From positions 1,361,001-1,425,000 of the forward strand of contig JAWQEG010000167.1 in NCBI GenBank assembly GCA_033782935.1: DNA of 64,000 bases, written 5' to 3'. The notes below the pieces were generated by a model. It was not told where the DNA came from and searched no databases. It worked only from the letters and a program-made list of their open reading frames with translations. Numbering within the stretch: the first letter of the stretch is position 1; each line of letters starts with the position of its first letter. Both the position numbers and the translations under genes were made by a program. This document shows, one piece after another, positions 53,356 through 61,552 of the stretch. Source of the stretch: Petrolisthes cinctipes. Its lineage: Eukaryota; Arthropoda; Malacostraca; Decapoda; Porcellanidae.

Positions 53356-53393
53356 AGTCGATTCCACAGTGGTATTGGTTTGTTAGTTTCCCA
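53356..53393 (+). mobile_element. Family G terminal fragment, head to head with the preceding one
   Basis: CGATTCCACAGTGGTATTGG, then TTTGTTAGTTTCCCAACC, is the inverted complement of the end at 53,311-53,341. Only about 15 bp separate the two, giving a strong hairpin. The fragment runs straight into the CCCACC minisatellite at a point where family G normally carries a CCAACCAACC tract. Confidence 0.72.
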
Positions 53394-54250
53394 ACCACCC
53401 ACCCACCCACGTCTCCATTGCACCCACGCACCCACGTCTCTTTCCCACCCCACCCACCCACGTCTCTTTCCCACCCACCCACCCACCCACCCACGTTTTT
53501 ATTCCACCCACCCACCCACGTCTCTTTCCCACCCACCCACCCACCCACGTCTCCTTCACACCAACCCACCCACCCACGTCTCCTTCCCACCCACCCACCT
53601 ACCCACGTCTCCTTTCCACCCACCCACCCACGTCTCCTTCACACCCACCCACCCACCCAACCCACGTCTCCTTCACACCACCCCACCCACACACGTCTCC
53701 TTCACACCCACCCACCCACCCACGTCTCCTTCCCACCCACCCACCCACGTTTCCTTCACACCCATCCACCCACGTCTCCTTCACACCCACCCATCCACCC
53801 ACGTCTCTTTCCCACCCACCCACCCACCCACCCACGTTTTTATTCCACCCACCCACCCACGTCTCTTTCCCACCCACCCACCCACGTCTCTTTCCCACCC
53901 ACCCACCCACCCACGTTTTTATTCCACCTACCCACCCACGTCTCTTTCCCACCCACCCACCCACCCACGTCTCCTTCACACTCACCCACCCACCCACGTC
54001 TCATTCACACCCACCCACCCACGTCTCCTTCACACCCACACACCCACGTCTCCTTCACACCCACCCACCCACCCACGTCTCCTTCAAACTCACACACCCA
54101 CCCACGTCTCCTTCACACCCACCCACCCACGTCTCTTTTTCACCCACCCACCCACCCACGTCTCCTTCACACCCATCCATCCACCCACCCACCCACGTCA
54201 CCTTCACACTCACCCACCCACGTCTCTTTCTCACCCACCCACGTCTCCTT
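53394..54250 (+). repeat. CCCACC / ACGTCTCCTT minisatellite, about 860 bp
   Basis: Units consist of a variable (CCCA)n stretch followed by CGTCTCCTTCACA, CGTCTCTTTCCCA or CGTTTTTATTCCA. About 27 units form local higher-order patterns; the pair containing CGTTTTTATTCC recurs near 53,500, 53,835 and 53,920. Threonine/histidine/proline-rich frames on the plus strand and glycine/tryptophan-rich frames on the minus strand are translations of the repeat, not genes. Confidence 0.93.
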
Positions 54251-54323
54251 AGGAAAGGTTGAAATTCGCACTGCCAAAACTATTTCATACATTTCTACTT
54301 GTTGTTTATCAGCAATTACGACG

Positions 54324-54567
54324 TTAAGGGGGTGCGGGAGTAGGGGACAGGCTTGAGGGGGGTTTTGGGGGGTGCGGGAATAGGGGGACAGGCTTGGGGG
54401 TGGTAGAAAGCCTGTCCCCTATTCCCGCATCCCCCTAACCCCCCTCCCCCAAGCCTGTCCCCCTACTCCCGCAACCCCCTAAACCCCCCCAACCCTGTCC
54501 CCTACTCCCGCACCCCCCCAAACCCCCCCCCCCTAAAGCCTGTCCCCCTATTCCCAGACCCCCTTAA
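54324..54567 (-). mobile_element. Family A foldback element, copy 6
   Basis: Begins TTAAGGGGGTGCGGGAG and ends TTCCCAGACCCCCTTAA. The centre CTTGGGGGTGGTAGAAAGC is the inverted form of the copy 1 centre. The right arm holds four C-rich subrepeats against two or three in the left arm, so the arms are unequal. It is 244 bp. Confidence 0.75.
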
Positions 54568-54654
54568 CATAAAGAAGCTTCAAATTTATCACCGTGATGG
54601 TTTGGGTTATCCTATTTCATAAAGAGTATTTACAGTAAGTCAGCTGTTACATTT

Positions 54655-54757
54655 CTCATTCCTTTCCTTTCTTCTACCACCCTTCCCATTCTTTCTTCAA
54701 CCCTTCCCATTCTTCCTTCAACCCTTCCCATCCTCTTTCCAATCCTTCCCATTTTCT
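54655..54757 (+). repeat. About 24-bp minisatellite, about four copies
   Basis: Repeats of CTTCAACCCTTCCCATTCTT with variants. The glycine/arginine-rich minus-strand frame over it is a repeat artefact. Confidence 0.8.
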
Positions 54758-55080
54758 CAGCCAAGGAGAATAGGAAAAAGATGTACCTAATTAAAATTTC
54801 GAAAATTTGACGTCCACTTGTCATCCAAATTATAATGAAACGAGACATTGACGAGTGTGTAATCTATGATATTTGGGTTTGCTCTTGTACTATAAGGTTA
54901 TACAAACCATATAACACAAGTAAAACTCGTAATGAGCTAATATTAACACTAAAATAATGTCATTTGGTTATAGCCAATCAGCGATAATCTTGAGTATTGA
55001 TTTTTTGAGGTGGGTCAATTAGAGAGAGTTACAATAAGCACTTAATTTGAACTGTTATTATGTCCCGTTTTAGTATGTGG
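54758..55080. other. Unassigned AT-rich sequence
   Basis: No reading frame of note, no repeat partner in the window and no RNA gene seen. Confidence 0.5.
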
Positions 55081-55204
55081 CTCCAAACTATTCCAAGCAA
55101 CAGGACACCATTGTTCATCTGGTCCTGTTTCCTGGCATAGCTAGGAGGAATCATGGCACTCCAATGTAACAAAATACGACTACGACTGTGGAATTGAACC
55201 TTAA
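55081..55204 (-). mobile_element. Family C element fragment (related to family B), TTAAGG end at 55,204
   Basis: Inverted and similar to 58,687-58,807. Shared words on the minus strand are TTAAGGT, TTTTGTTACATTGGAGTGCC, GATTCCTCC, TATGCCAGGAAACA, GACCAGA and GTTGCTTGGAAT. The part GATTCCTCC..CTATGCCA also occurs in family B after its TTAAGG end, so B and C look like branches of one TTAA-bounded group. Confidence 0.6.
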
Positions 55205-55307
55205 TCTTGGTGTGGGGTAGTCACCTAATAGTTCATTTATTGCAGTTCTTCCTGAATAATGACCACTCTTTCCAAATAGCCTGTGTAAGAATTCCTGTGG
55301 CCAACTG

Positions 55308-55477
55308 TACACTCCCAATCCAAAATATGTATCCAGGCTTGCTTCAAATAGCTTGATCGAGTATTAAGCGAACTCGAGTAAATATGAAACAGAATAAGCG
55401 TGTTATTGGTTCACTATTATGTTAAATGATTCGAAACTTCAACAAGACCTAGATACAAATTTTGGATTGCGAGTGTA
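55308..55477 (+). mobile_element. Family H inverted-repeat element, copy 1 (TA-flanked, 170 bp)
   Basis: Left end TGTACACTCCCAATCCAAAA, then TATGTATC; right end GATACAAATTTTGGATTGCG, then AGTGTACA. The arms pair over about 27 bp with a few mismatches. With TA as target duplication, the ends read CACTCGCAATCC, a size and arrangement like a Tc1/mariner-type miniature element, though this is inference. Non-coding. Confidence 0.65.
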
Positions 55478-55967
55478 CATTTGAGTGTTTGTTATTTGAC
55501 CAATTGAGTAATAGATTGGTAGTGTCAGTACTCGGTAATCAAATGTAAACTTTTCTGTTATGTAATGATAGATATGTTGTTCAAATGTAAACGTTTATGA
55601 AATTCATCATGTAAATATAGCTGTCTGCCTTTGTAATATATAATTAATGGTTTATGATTTTCGAGTGTTAATGAAGTGTCTGTGTCAGTGGTTTATTTGA
55701 TCATATGACTACTTACAGAAACAAGTTTGTAGCCGAGTAAGAATACAGTTTGGACGCCTACCTACCAGAGTGTCAACGTTCCCAGTAGACATACACAACT
55801 AGTTGGGCCGACTCACTCTGTCACTCACTCACTTGGGACCGTCAGTCCGTCACTACTATACCGTCACTTGGGCTTCTACAGTTTCAAGCGACCATTACCA
55901 CCGTCAGGAGGGATACACACCCAGCCTGCTGTTTCAACCCACCTGCACGTAACGTTAAAATAGTTTC
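55478..55967. other. Unassigned sequence
   Basis: About 490 bp with no convincing coding frame, repeat partner or RNA structure. A cluster of CACTCACTCAC and CCGTCA words near 55,810-55,900 is loosely repetitive. Confidence 0.5.
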
Positions 55968-56354
55968 ACACACATACACATGCTTATCTTCAAATTACAC
56001 ACACACACACACACACACACATTACCTTCAAATTAAACACACACACACATTACCTTCAAATTACACACACACACACATTTTCAAATTACACACACACACA
56101 TTACCTTCAAATTAAACACACACACATTACTTTCAAATTAAACACACACACATTATCTTCAAATTACACACACACATTATCTTCAAATTACACACACACA
56201 CATTATCTTCAAATTAAACACACACATTATCTTCAAATTAAACACACACACATTATCTTCAAATTAAACACACACACATTATCTTCAAATTAAACACACA
56301 CACATTATCTTCAAATTAAACACACACACACATTTTCAAATTACACACACACAC
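55968..56354 (+). repeat. (AC)n / TTATCTTCAAATTA minisatellite, about 14 copies
   Basis: Units are an (AC)n stretch of variable length, then ATTATCTTCAAATTA (or TTACCTTCAAATTA, TTTTCAAATTA). Unit length falls from over 40 bp at the left to about 25 bp in the middle as the AC tract shortens. Confidence 0.93.
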
Positions 56355-56578
56355 GTAGCTATATTTATTAGTGGTTTCATTGTATATATTTTATCCCTTA
56401 CATATTACTATAGACATTTTGATGTAATAATGTTCGTTGTGTCACATGTAACATGGATTTAATTCTTTGAGTAGGCTGTGTTAGTTTTGTAGTCTGTGAA
56501 GTGTTATAAAGGTTAATTCTAAATATGGATAGGATTGATTACCTTGGTGGATTGTAAGAGAGAATTGGCTAAAACGAA

Positions 56579-56847
56579 ATAAGGGGGTGCGGGAGTAGGG
56601 GACAGGCTTGTGGGGGGGGGGAGGTGCGGGAGTAGGGGACAGGCTTGTGGGGGGGGGAGTTTAGGGGGGTGCGGGAGTAGGACACAGGCTTGGGGGGTTT
56701 TGGGGGGTGCGGGATAAGGGGAAAAGGCTTGAGGGGAGGTTAGAGGGGTGCGGGAATAGGGGACAGGCTTTCTACCCACCCCAAGCCTGTCCCCCTATTT
56801 CCGCACCCCCCCCTCCAAGCCTGTCCCCTACTCCCTCAACCCCTTAA
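56579..56847 (+). mobile_element. Family A foldback element, copy 7
   Basis: Begins ATAAGGGGGTGCGGGAG, with the expected TTAA changed to ATAA, and ends CAACCCCTTAA. The centre CTTTCTACCCACCCCAAG is identical to copy 1. The left arm has about five G-rich subrepeats and the right arm two. It is 269 bp. Confidence 0.72.
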
Positions 56848-56974
56848 TTCTTAATTAACCGGCTCCGGATATTGCTAGAGGCGGAGTTAGGATAGTGATT
56901 TCCAAACCTTGATGGCTAATATTGACAAAATTGTATCCAGACAAAAGGAAACTGAACGACCGTGTGAAGCAGAT

Positions 56975-57217
56975 AGAGATGGTCAACATATTAGTGGTGA
57001 CGACAGTGTTTGACAGACGTTAGGTATAGGACTCATAAGTCTGTATACTCACTATAGAGATGGTCAACATATTAGTGGTGACGACAGTGTTTGACAGACG
57101 TTAGGTATAGGACTCATAAGTCTGTATACTCACTATAGAGATGGTCAACATATTAGTGGTGACCACAGTGTTTGACAGACGTTAGGTATAGGACTCATAA
57201 GTCTGTATACTCACTAT
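56975..57217 (+). repeat. 81-bp tandem repeat, three copies
   Basis: AGAGATGGTCAACATATTAG starts at 56,975, 57,056 and 57,137. The copies are nearly identical (GTGACGACAG twice, GTGACCACAG once). The unit contains no element ends I recognise. Confidence 0.93.
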
Positions 57218-57229
57218 CTACCTCGTAGG

Positions 57230-57428
57230 TGGGTATTGCCTGTATTAGTGATGTGTGTAATACTTTAAGAGTTTTAGCGCCCCTTCGGCCCCAGTCACTA
57301 GCTTTCAGTTCTTAAACTGTCTCTCTTTTCTATTTCCTTCCTGTTTGCTGTCTCACCTCTCTATTACCGTTTTTTTGGCGCTATATGACCTCGCTGTTGC
57401 GGTGCCTAATATCAATGAATCAATGCTC
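57230..57428 (+). mobile_element. Possible non-LTR retroelement 3' end with ATCAATGA-type tail
   Basis: The segment includes TTTTAGCGCCCCTTCGGCCC, CTTAAACTGTCTCTCTTTTC and GGCGCTATATGACCTCGCTG, then GTTGCGGTGCC and a short tail TAATATCAATGAATCAAT. A GGCGC..ATGACCT.GCTGTTG.GGCGCC word before an (AATC)-like tail recalls retroposon 3' ends in arthropod genomes. This is from memory of the style of such ends and was not searched. No coding part is attached. Confidence 0.4.
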
Positions 57429-57732
57429 ACTATCTAGTACAGTGAGGGTCACATGGGCCATGGAAGCTGCTAGGAAAGTGTATTTATTGGTGAAGGCTTA
57501 GTAAGGTACTGGAGAGAAAGTGGGTAATGGAGGAGGAGGAGTTCACGCTTCAAAAGGAGAAACAAAGGTTACATTTATAGAAGCAGAGATAGAAGAGGCC
57601 GCTGATATATAGGGAGAAGGTCTTCTCGGATTTAGAAAGTGAGGTCGGGCAGCAGTCAAAGATGGCTCCTATTCATTCCTTTCATCCTACTACTAATCTA
57701 AATGTCGAAGCAGAAACATTTAATCCTGGAAA
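57429..57732. other. Unassigned sequence
   Basis: No repeat partner in the window. Purine-rich around 57,510-57,650 (GGAGGAGGAGTTC). No frame with recognisable protein. Confidence 0.5.
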
Positions 57733-57915
57733 TATTGCGGTCGTAGTAATATCTTGGTAATAAAGAACAACACGTGTATGAGTTTGCAGCACCTCATAGT
57801 AATAATTGAGGGGGTTGAGTTGACGTAAGGTGTTGTATGATAATATTTTGATATGATACTGATTTATTTGCACGAGGGAAGGAAGGAGTCGGTGGTTATT
57901 TGATTGTGGCTGTAC
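57733..57915 (-). mobile_element. Family D partial copy
   Basis: Inverted and similar to 61,599-61,779 over about 180 bp, sharing AACAACACGTGTATGA, TTTGCAGCACCTCATA, AATTGAGGGGGTTGAGTTGA and GTTGTATGAT. The outer arms of the full element are missing here. Confidence 0.7.
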
Positions 57916-58126
57916 TGTTCAGTATTCCTTTGTGTATGGGAAATCCCATGTTGGCCCACTAAAACCTGTGACTATATAAAAAAAAAAAAAAATTATATAT
58001 ATATATTTTTTTTATATAACAATTTTTTTTATAAGGTTCGAAAAACTGTGCGTCTCCCTACAACACACATTTGTTCGAATCATCAAAGCTTGGCTAGTTG
58101 CGATTCATCGTGCCAAGGGATCAGAA

Positions 58127-58152
58127 CACAATTTCTGACCGCGAGTGTACAT
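58127..58152. mobile_element. Family H terminal fragment
   Basis: AATTTCTGACCGCGAGTGTA matches one end of family H copy 2 (minus-strand words TTTCTGACC and CACTCG). The opposite end is not found nearby. Confidence 0.4.
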
Positions 58153-58176
58153 ACCACAGGCTACAATACCTCTCTA

Positions 58177-58217
58177 CAATAAGAAGTATTAATTTTGTAT
58201 TCATAATTTACCTTTAC

Positions 58218-58259
<42 letters not shown>

Positions 58260-58367
58260 GCTTTGGTCAATATAGGGCCCATATTTACTGAAACTAATAA
58301 TTATTAACTTATCAAACAGATATTTCATTATTAGATAAATTATGAATACAACGTTAATACTTCTTAT

Positions 58368-58369
<2 letters not shown>
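58177..58369 (+). mobile_element. Family E inverted-repeat element, copy 1 (193 bp)
   Basis: The terminal inverted repeats span about 34 bp. The left end reads CAATAAGAAGTATTAATTTT and the right end AACGTTAATACTTCTTATTG, with two mismatches. The interior GCTTTGGTCAATATAGGGCC is shared with copy 2 at 61,915-62,084. A (TTA)n tract at 58,218-58,259 explains the greater length here. It is followed directly by a (GA)n tract. Non-coding; superfamily not determined because no clear target duplication is visible. Confidence 0.78.
58218..58259 (+). repeat. (TTA)n microsatellite inside family E copy 1
   Basis: About 14 TTA triplets. Copy 2 has only TTACTTAATTATCACC at this place, so expansion happened after the copies separated. 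Confidence 0.93.

Positions 58370-58439
<70 letters not shown>
58370..58439 (+). repeat. (GA)n microsatellite abutting family E copy 1
   Basis: About 35 GA dinucleotides beginning exactly at the element end. Confidence 0.95.
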
Positions 58440-58441
<2 letters not shown>

Positions 58442-58686
58442 CTTACCAGCGTGTGGGGAGAAGAGATAAAATTTGTGGACTTTTTATGTGTGTGTGTGTG
58501 TGTGTAATATGAAAATGTGTATATTCATAAACTTTTCCAACTATTTCATTACTGATATAGAGTGGTAAGTGTTCTACTGTTTGCTTCCTAAAATCAACAA
58601 CAACCATTTCTTTTGATATTCCCACATTCAGCTCAAGATAATTTTCCTGAACCATATGGTAAAATCATTAACTTCCTCCCTGTAGT

Positions 58687-58807
58687 TTAAGGTGGTAATT
58701 CGTTTTTGTTACATTGGAGTGCCTCGATTCCTCCAAAATATGCCAGGAAACAACAGGACCAGAAGAGCAAAATTAATGATGTTCTTGTTGCTTGGAATTG
58801 TTTGGAG
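58687..58807 (+). mobile_element. Family C element fragment, plus orientation
   Basis: Begins TTAAGGTGGTAATTCG and matches the inverted copy at 55,081-55,204. The match stops after GTTTGGAG. A TTAA at 58,848-58,851 lies further right but is not demonstrably its end. Open frames over it have no recognisable product. Confidence 0.6.
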
Positions 58808-58907
58808 GATTCAGTTGCTCCAGAATTACCAACACAAAACTTCCCCCTTAAGTCAGTATTGGAACACAAGTTATTGGTACTGATTAGACAGTGGCAAGTA
58901 ATCTTTT

Positions 58908-59163
58908 TCTCTGTGTATGTCTCTCTCTCTTTCTCTCTCTCTCTGTGTCTGTTTCTCTCTCTTTGTGTATGTCTGTCTCTCTGTCTTTGTGTATGTCTGT
59001 CTCTCTCTCTCTTTCTCTCTCTGTGTGTCTGTCTTTCTCTCTTTCTCTGTCTGTCTCTCTCTCTCTCTTTCTCTGTCTGTATGTCTCTCTCTTTCTCGGT
59101 CTGTGTGTGTGTCTCTCTCTCTCTCTGTATGTCTGTCTCTCTCTCTCTCTCTGTCTGTATGTC

Positions 59164-59194
<31 letters not shown>

Positions 59195-59368
59195 GCATGT
59201 CTCTCTCTCTCTCTCTTTCTCTGTCTGTATGTCTCTCTTTCTCGGTCTGTGTGTGTGTATGTCTCTCTTTCTCGGTCTGTGTGTGTGTCTCTCTTTCTCT
59301 GTGTATGTCTGTCTCTCTCTCTCTCTCTGTCTCTATCTGTGTGTCTCTCTTTCTCTGTGTCTTTCCAA
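58908..59368 (+). repeat. (TC)n / TCTG compound microsatellite, about 460 bp
   Basis: A mixture of CTCTCTCT, TGTCTGTATGTC and TTTCTCGGTCTGTGTG blocks with local repeats of 40-60 bp. It is open in all frames on both strands, giving serine/leucine/cysteine/valine-rich or Arg/Glu/Thr-rich translations that are artefacts. Confidence 0.95.
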
Positions 59369-59448
59369 TAAAGTGCAAAAAATATTGGCGACAGAACACA
59401 TCCATTCTTTTGGTAAACAATGCATATATCCAGAGTATAATATTGGCA

Positions 59449-59952
59449 TTAAAGGGGTGGGGGGGGGTAGGGGACAGGCTTGGGGGGTGCGGGAAGAGGG
59501 GGACAGGCTGGGGAGGGGGGGGTTAGGGGGGTGCGGGAGTAAGGAACAGGCTTGGGGGGGGTTTAGGGGGGTGCGGGAGTAGGGGACAGGCTTGGGGGGG
59601 GGGGTGCGGGAATAGGGGGACAGGCTTGGGGTGAGTAGAAAGCCTGTCCTCTATTCCTGCACCCCCCTTGACCCCCCTCAAGCCTGTTCCCTATTCCCGC
59701 ACCCCCCAAAAAACCCCTAAGCCTGTTCCCTACTCCCGCACCCCCCTAACCCCCCCCCAAGTCTGTCCCCTACTCCCGCAACCCCTAAACCCCCCCAAGC
59801 CTGTTCCCTACTCCCGCACCCCCCTAGCCCCCCCCCAGCCTGTCCCCCTATTTCCGCACCCCCCTAAACCCCCCCAAAGCCTGTTCCCTACTCCCGCAAC
59901 CCCCTAAACCCCCCCCCCCCCAGCCTGTCCCCCTATTCCCGCACCCCCTTAA
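59449..59952 (-). mobile_element. Family A foldback element, copy 8 (largest, 504 bp)
   Basis: Begins TTAAAGGGGTGGGGG and ends CCCGCACCCCCTTAA. The centre CTTGGGGTGAGTAGAAAGC gives inverted orientation. The left arm has about four subrepeats and the right arm seven or eight, showing that subrepeat number changes independently in each arm. It lies at the 3' side of the LINE remnant. Confidence 0.75.
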
Positions 59953-60366
59953 CCTTCATCTATATAAGTTGTCACATCAGTACAAGAGGTTGTATTGTGT
60001 TGTTGTTGTTGTTGTTGTTGTAGTTCCCCAGACTGTGGTTGTATTGTGTTGTTGTTGTTGTTGTAGTTCCCCAGACTGTGGTTGTATTGTGTTGAAGGCA
60101 TTACTGAAATCAACAACAAAGAGAATTTTAGCATACCGTAGTATTTAGTTGATCTGCTTATAACACTATCTTCTACATGACTCAATACATAATTAATTAA
60201 TAACCAATAACGTAGCGTCCTCCACACATCGATCGGTTCTTGACATGTACAAACTACAAGACAGTCATCCATAAAATCACTAGTTTGTTATATCAATACC
60301 TTTTTAACAATATATTCAAGTTATTTCATAAGTATTGACGTAAGTGCCACAGGCCTATATATAATC
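59953..60366 (-). pseudogene. LINE reverse transcriptase remnant, downstream part
   Basis: On the minus strand the sequence just left of the family G insertion reads YRPVALTSILMK, a stop, then LEYIVKKVL, the conserved segment of CR1/L2/Jockey-type reverse transcriptases. Further on, VVDFSNAFNTIQP matches motif A, with its catalytic aspartate in VDFSNAF. Frameshifts and stops separate these pieces. After motif A, a 55-bp segment rich in (CAA)n is repeated in tandem (60,000-60,095), giving runs of glutamine. It cannot be functional. It continues the fragment at 60,614-61,115 on the other side of the insertion. Confidence 0.7.
60000..60095 (+). repeat. (TTG)n with 50-60-bp tandem duplication inside the LINE remnant
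   Basis: GTAGTTCCCCAGACTGTGGT, then TGTATTGTG and (TTG)n, occurs twice in tandem, followed by a third partial copy. The repeat lies just after motif A of the reverse transcriptase on the minus strand. Confidence 0.85.
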
Positions 60367-60613
60367 ATTATGGGTAGATTCCACAGTGGTATTTGTTTGT
60401 TAGCTTCCCAACCAACCGCACTTGTAAGGCTTCATTATTTTCCAAACGCTGAGTATCCACATTCACAAAATCTATCAAACAATTAGATAATGATGATCAC
60501 TGTATAGATTATTCATCAGATTCATTAAATAATTCACCCATAAGTCATTTACAAGGCTAACATTCTTTCATTTGCGTGCTTACAAACCAATACCAACCAC
60601 TGTGGAATCGACC
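60367..60613 (+). mobile_element. Family G inverted-repeat element, complete (247 bp), inserted in the LINE
   Basis: The left end reads GGGTAGATTCCACAGTGGTA, then TTTGTTTGT. The right end reads ACAAACCAATACCAACCACT, then GTGGAATCGACCC, the inverted complement with a 4-bp insertion. Removing it joins PKKPNPTCQ to NDYRPVAL of the reverse transcriptase in natural order, which shows that it is an insertion. The interior (CAACCAACCGCACTTG, GCTGAGTATCCACATTC) recurs inverted at 53,230-53,345. Target duplication is not clear beyond two or three bases. Non-coding. Confidence 0.8.
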
Positions 60614-61115
60614 CTTTGACAAGTAGGGTTTGGTTTCTTTGGCACTGGAACAATTTCACAAGTTTTCCATATTTTAGGTATAGCAGACTGCTGGAATATT
60701 TTACAAAGAATATTTGAGAGTTGATTTTTACACAGTCTAAGCATCCTATCATTTATTTTATCAGGCCCTCCCGCTTTGCCAATTTTAACCCTATTTAAGC
60801 TCTCAATTACATCCTCTTTTTTTATTATAATAGATGAGTCATTCTTAGTAGACAAAGATTGGCATATGGTATTAATTTCTGCCTAAAAATCCTGTACATC
60901 AAATCTTGAATAAAAGTCATTTAATTCATTACCAAAGTCCCAAACATTGTTCACGTCTGGCTGTTCCTTCTTTTTATACATAGCCTACCAGTTAATTTCC
61001 ACAAACCATCCCATGCACCTTTTGGATTACTCCAACATATTTTCAATTTTTCCTTTGTAATGGTTTTTACACTTATTAATCATAGAGTTAATATCCCTGT
61101 GTACTGATTTCAGTT
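60614..61115 (-). pseudogene. LINE remnant: endonuclease-RT linker and start of reverse transcriptase
   Basis: In minus-strand order the pieces are a basic segment (HRDINSMINKCKNHY), NPKGAWDGLWKLTGRL, the linker VWDFGNELNDFYSRFD, then a clean stretch with ESLNRVKIGKAGGPDKINDR and KTCEIVPVPKKPN. The KAGGPD and IVPVPKK words are the standard opening of CR1/L2/Jockey-like reverse transcriptases. There is at least one frameshift and one stop near 60,960-61,000. The endonuclease domain is missing upstream and the family G insertion interrupts downstream. A dead, truncated copy. Confidence 0.75.
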
Positions 61116-61159
61116 GTCATGTGTCATTGTTTGCCAGGTGATGTGCCACACGGGGTGAT

Positions 61160-61376
61160 GATGTCACTGACGTGTGTGTCCAGAGAGGTACACCACACCA
61201 GCCTCTACTATTGTACATTGGAAATCCACCTATCTACAAATTCATGTGTCAGATAAGTTGTGGAGGTACATACCAGCTGGTGAGATACAAGGGCAAAACT
61301 TATTGTTTGACGAGGTTGGTGTTCGGATTGAACTCTGCACCGAGAATTTCTAACCAAAAGGTTATTTTCCGATAGA
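61160..61376 (+). pseudogene. Possible LTR-type reverse transcriptase fragment
   Basis: The plus-strand frame contains RYKGKTYCLTRLVFGLNSAP and then RI. A basic-aromatic stretch followed by F/VFGL..AP is typical of the segment after motif A in reverse transcriptases of LTR elements such as BEL/Pao-like families. No integrase, protease or long terminal repeat is visible, and the frame ends soon after. The assignment rests on one short motif. Confidence 0.45.
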
Positions 61377-61498
61377 TTGGTGTGGTTGGATGAGGATGAA
61401 GGAAGACCAGACCATCCTACCCAGAAACGAGGGAGAAAAGAAAAGATAAGAGAGACAACAAACACCAAGATAACAGAAGGAAAGAAGGCACAGTAAGC

Positions 61499-61508
61499 AT
61501 ATACAACA

Positions 61509-61552
<44 letters not shown>

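Noticed and set aside
53332..54356. Overlapping 306- and 312-codon Thr/His/Pro-rich frames, and Gly/Trp-rich frames on the other strand
   Set aside because: They lie on the CCCACC minisatellite. Low-complexity translation in several frames at once is expected from the repeat.
54630..54848. 72-codon minus-strand frame with RMGR.E repeats
   Set aside because: It reflects the 24-bp CCCTTCCCATT minisatellite.
58706..59582. Ser/Leu/Cys/Val-rich frames of 211-221 codons and an Arg/Glu/Thr-rich minus-strand frame
   Set aside because: They lie on the (TC)n/TCTG tract. All frames are open on both strands, so the pattern is compositional. The 5' part on family C sequence is not a recognisable protein.
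49927..59952. Degenerate telomeric repeats as an explanation of the G-rich tracts
   Set aside because: The units are GGTGCGGGAATAGGGGGACA-like, about 30-40 bp long, arranged as opposed arms bounded by TTAA. No TTAGG or TTAGGG tandem is present.
60580..60855. A separate small host gene on the minus strand
   Set aside because: KAGGPDKINDR and IVPVPKKPN identify it as part of the LINE reverse transcriptase, and its start and end are created by decay and by the family G insertion.
61172..61375. An intact retroelement pol gene
   Set aside because: Only about 65 codons are open and only one reverse-transcriptase-like motif is visible, so it is listed as a possible fragment only.
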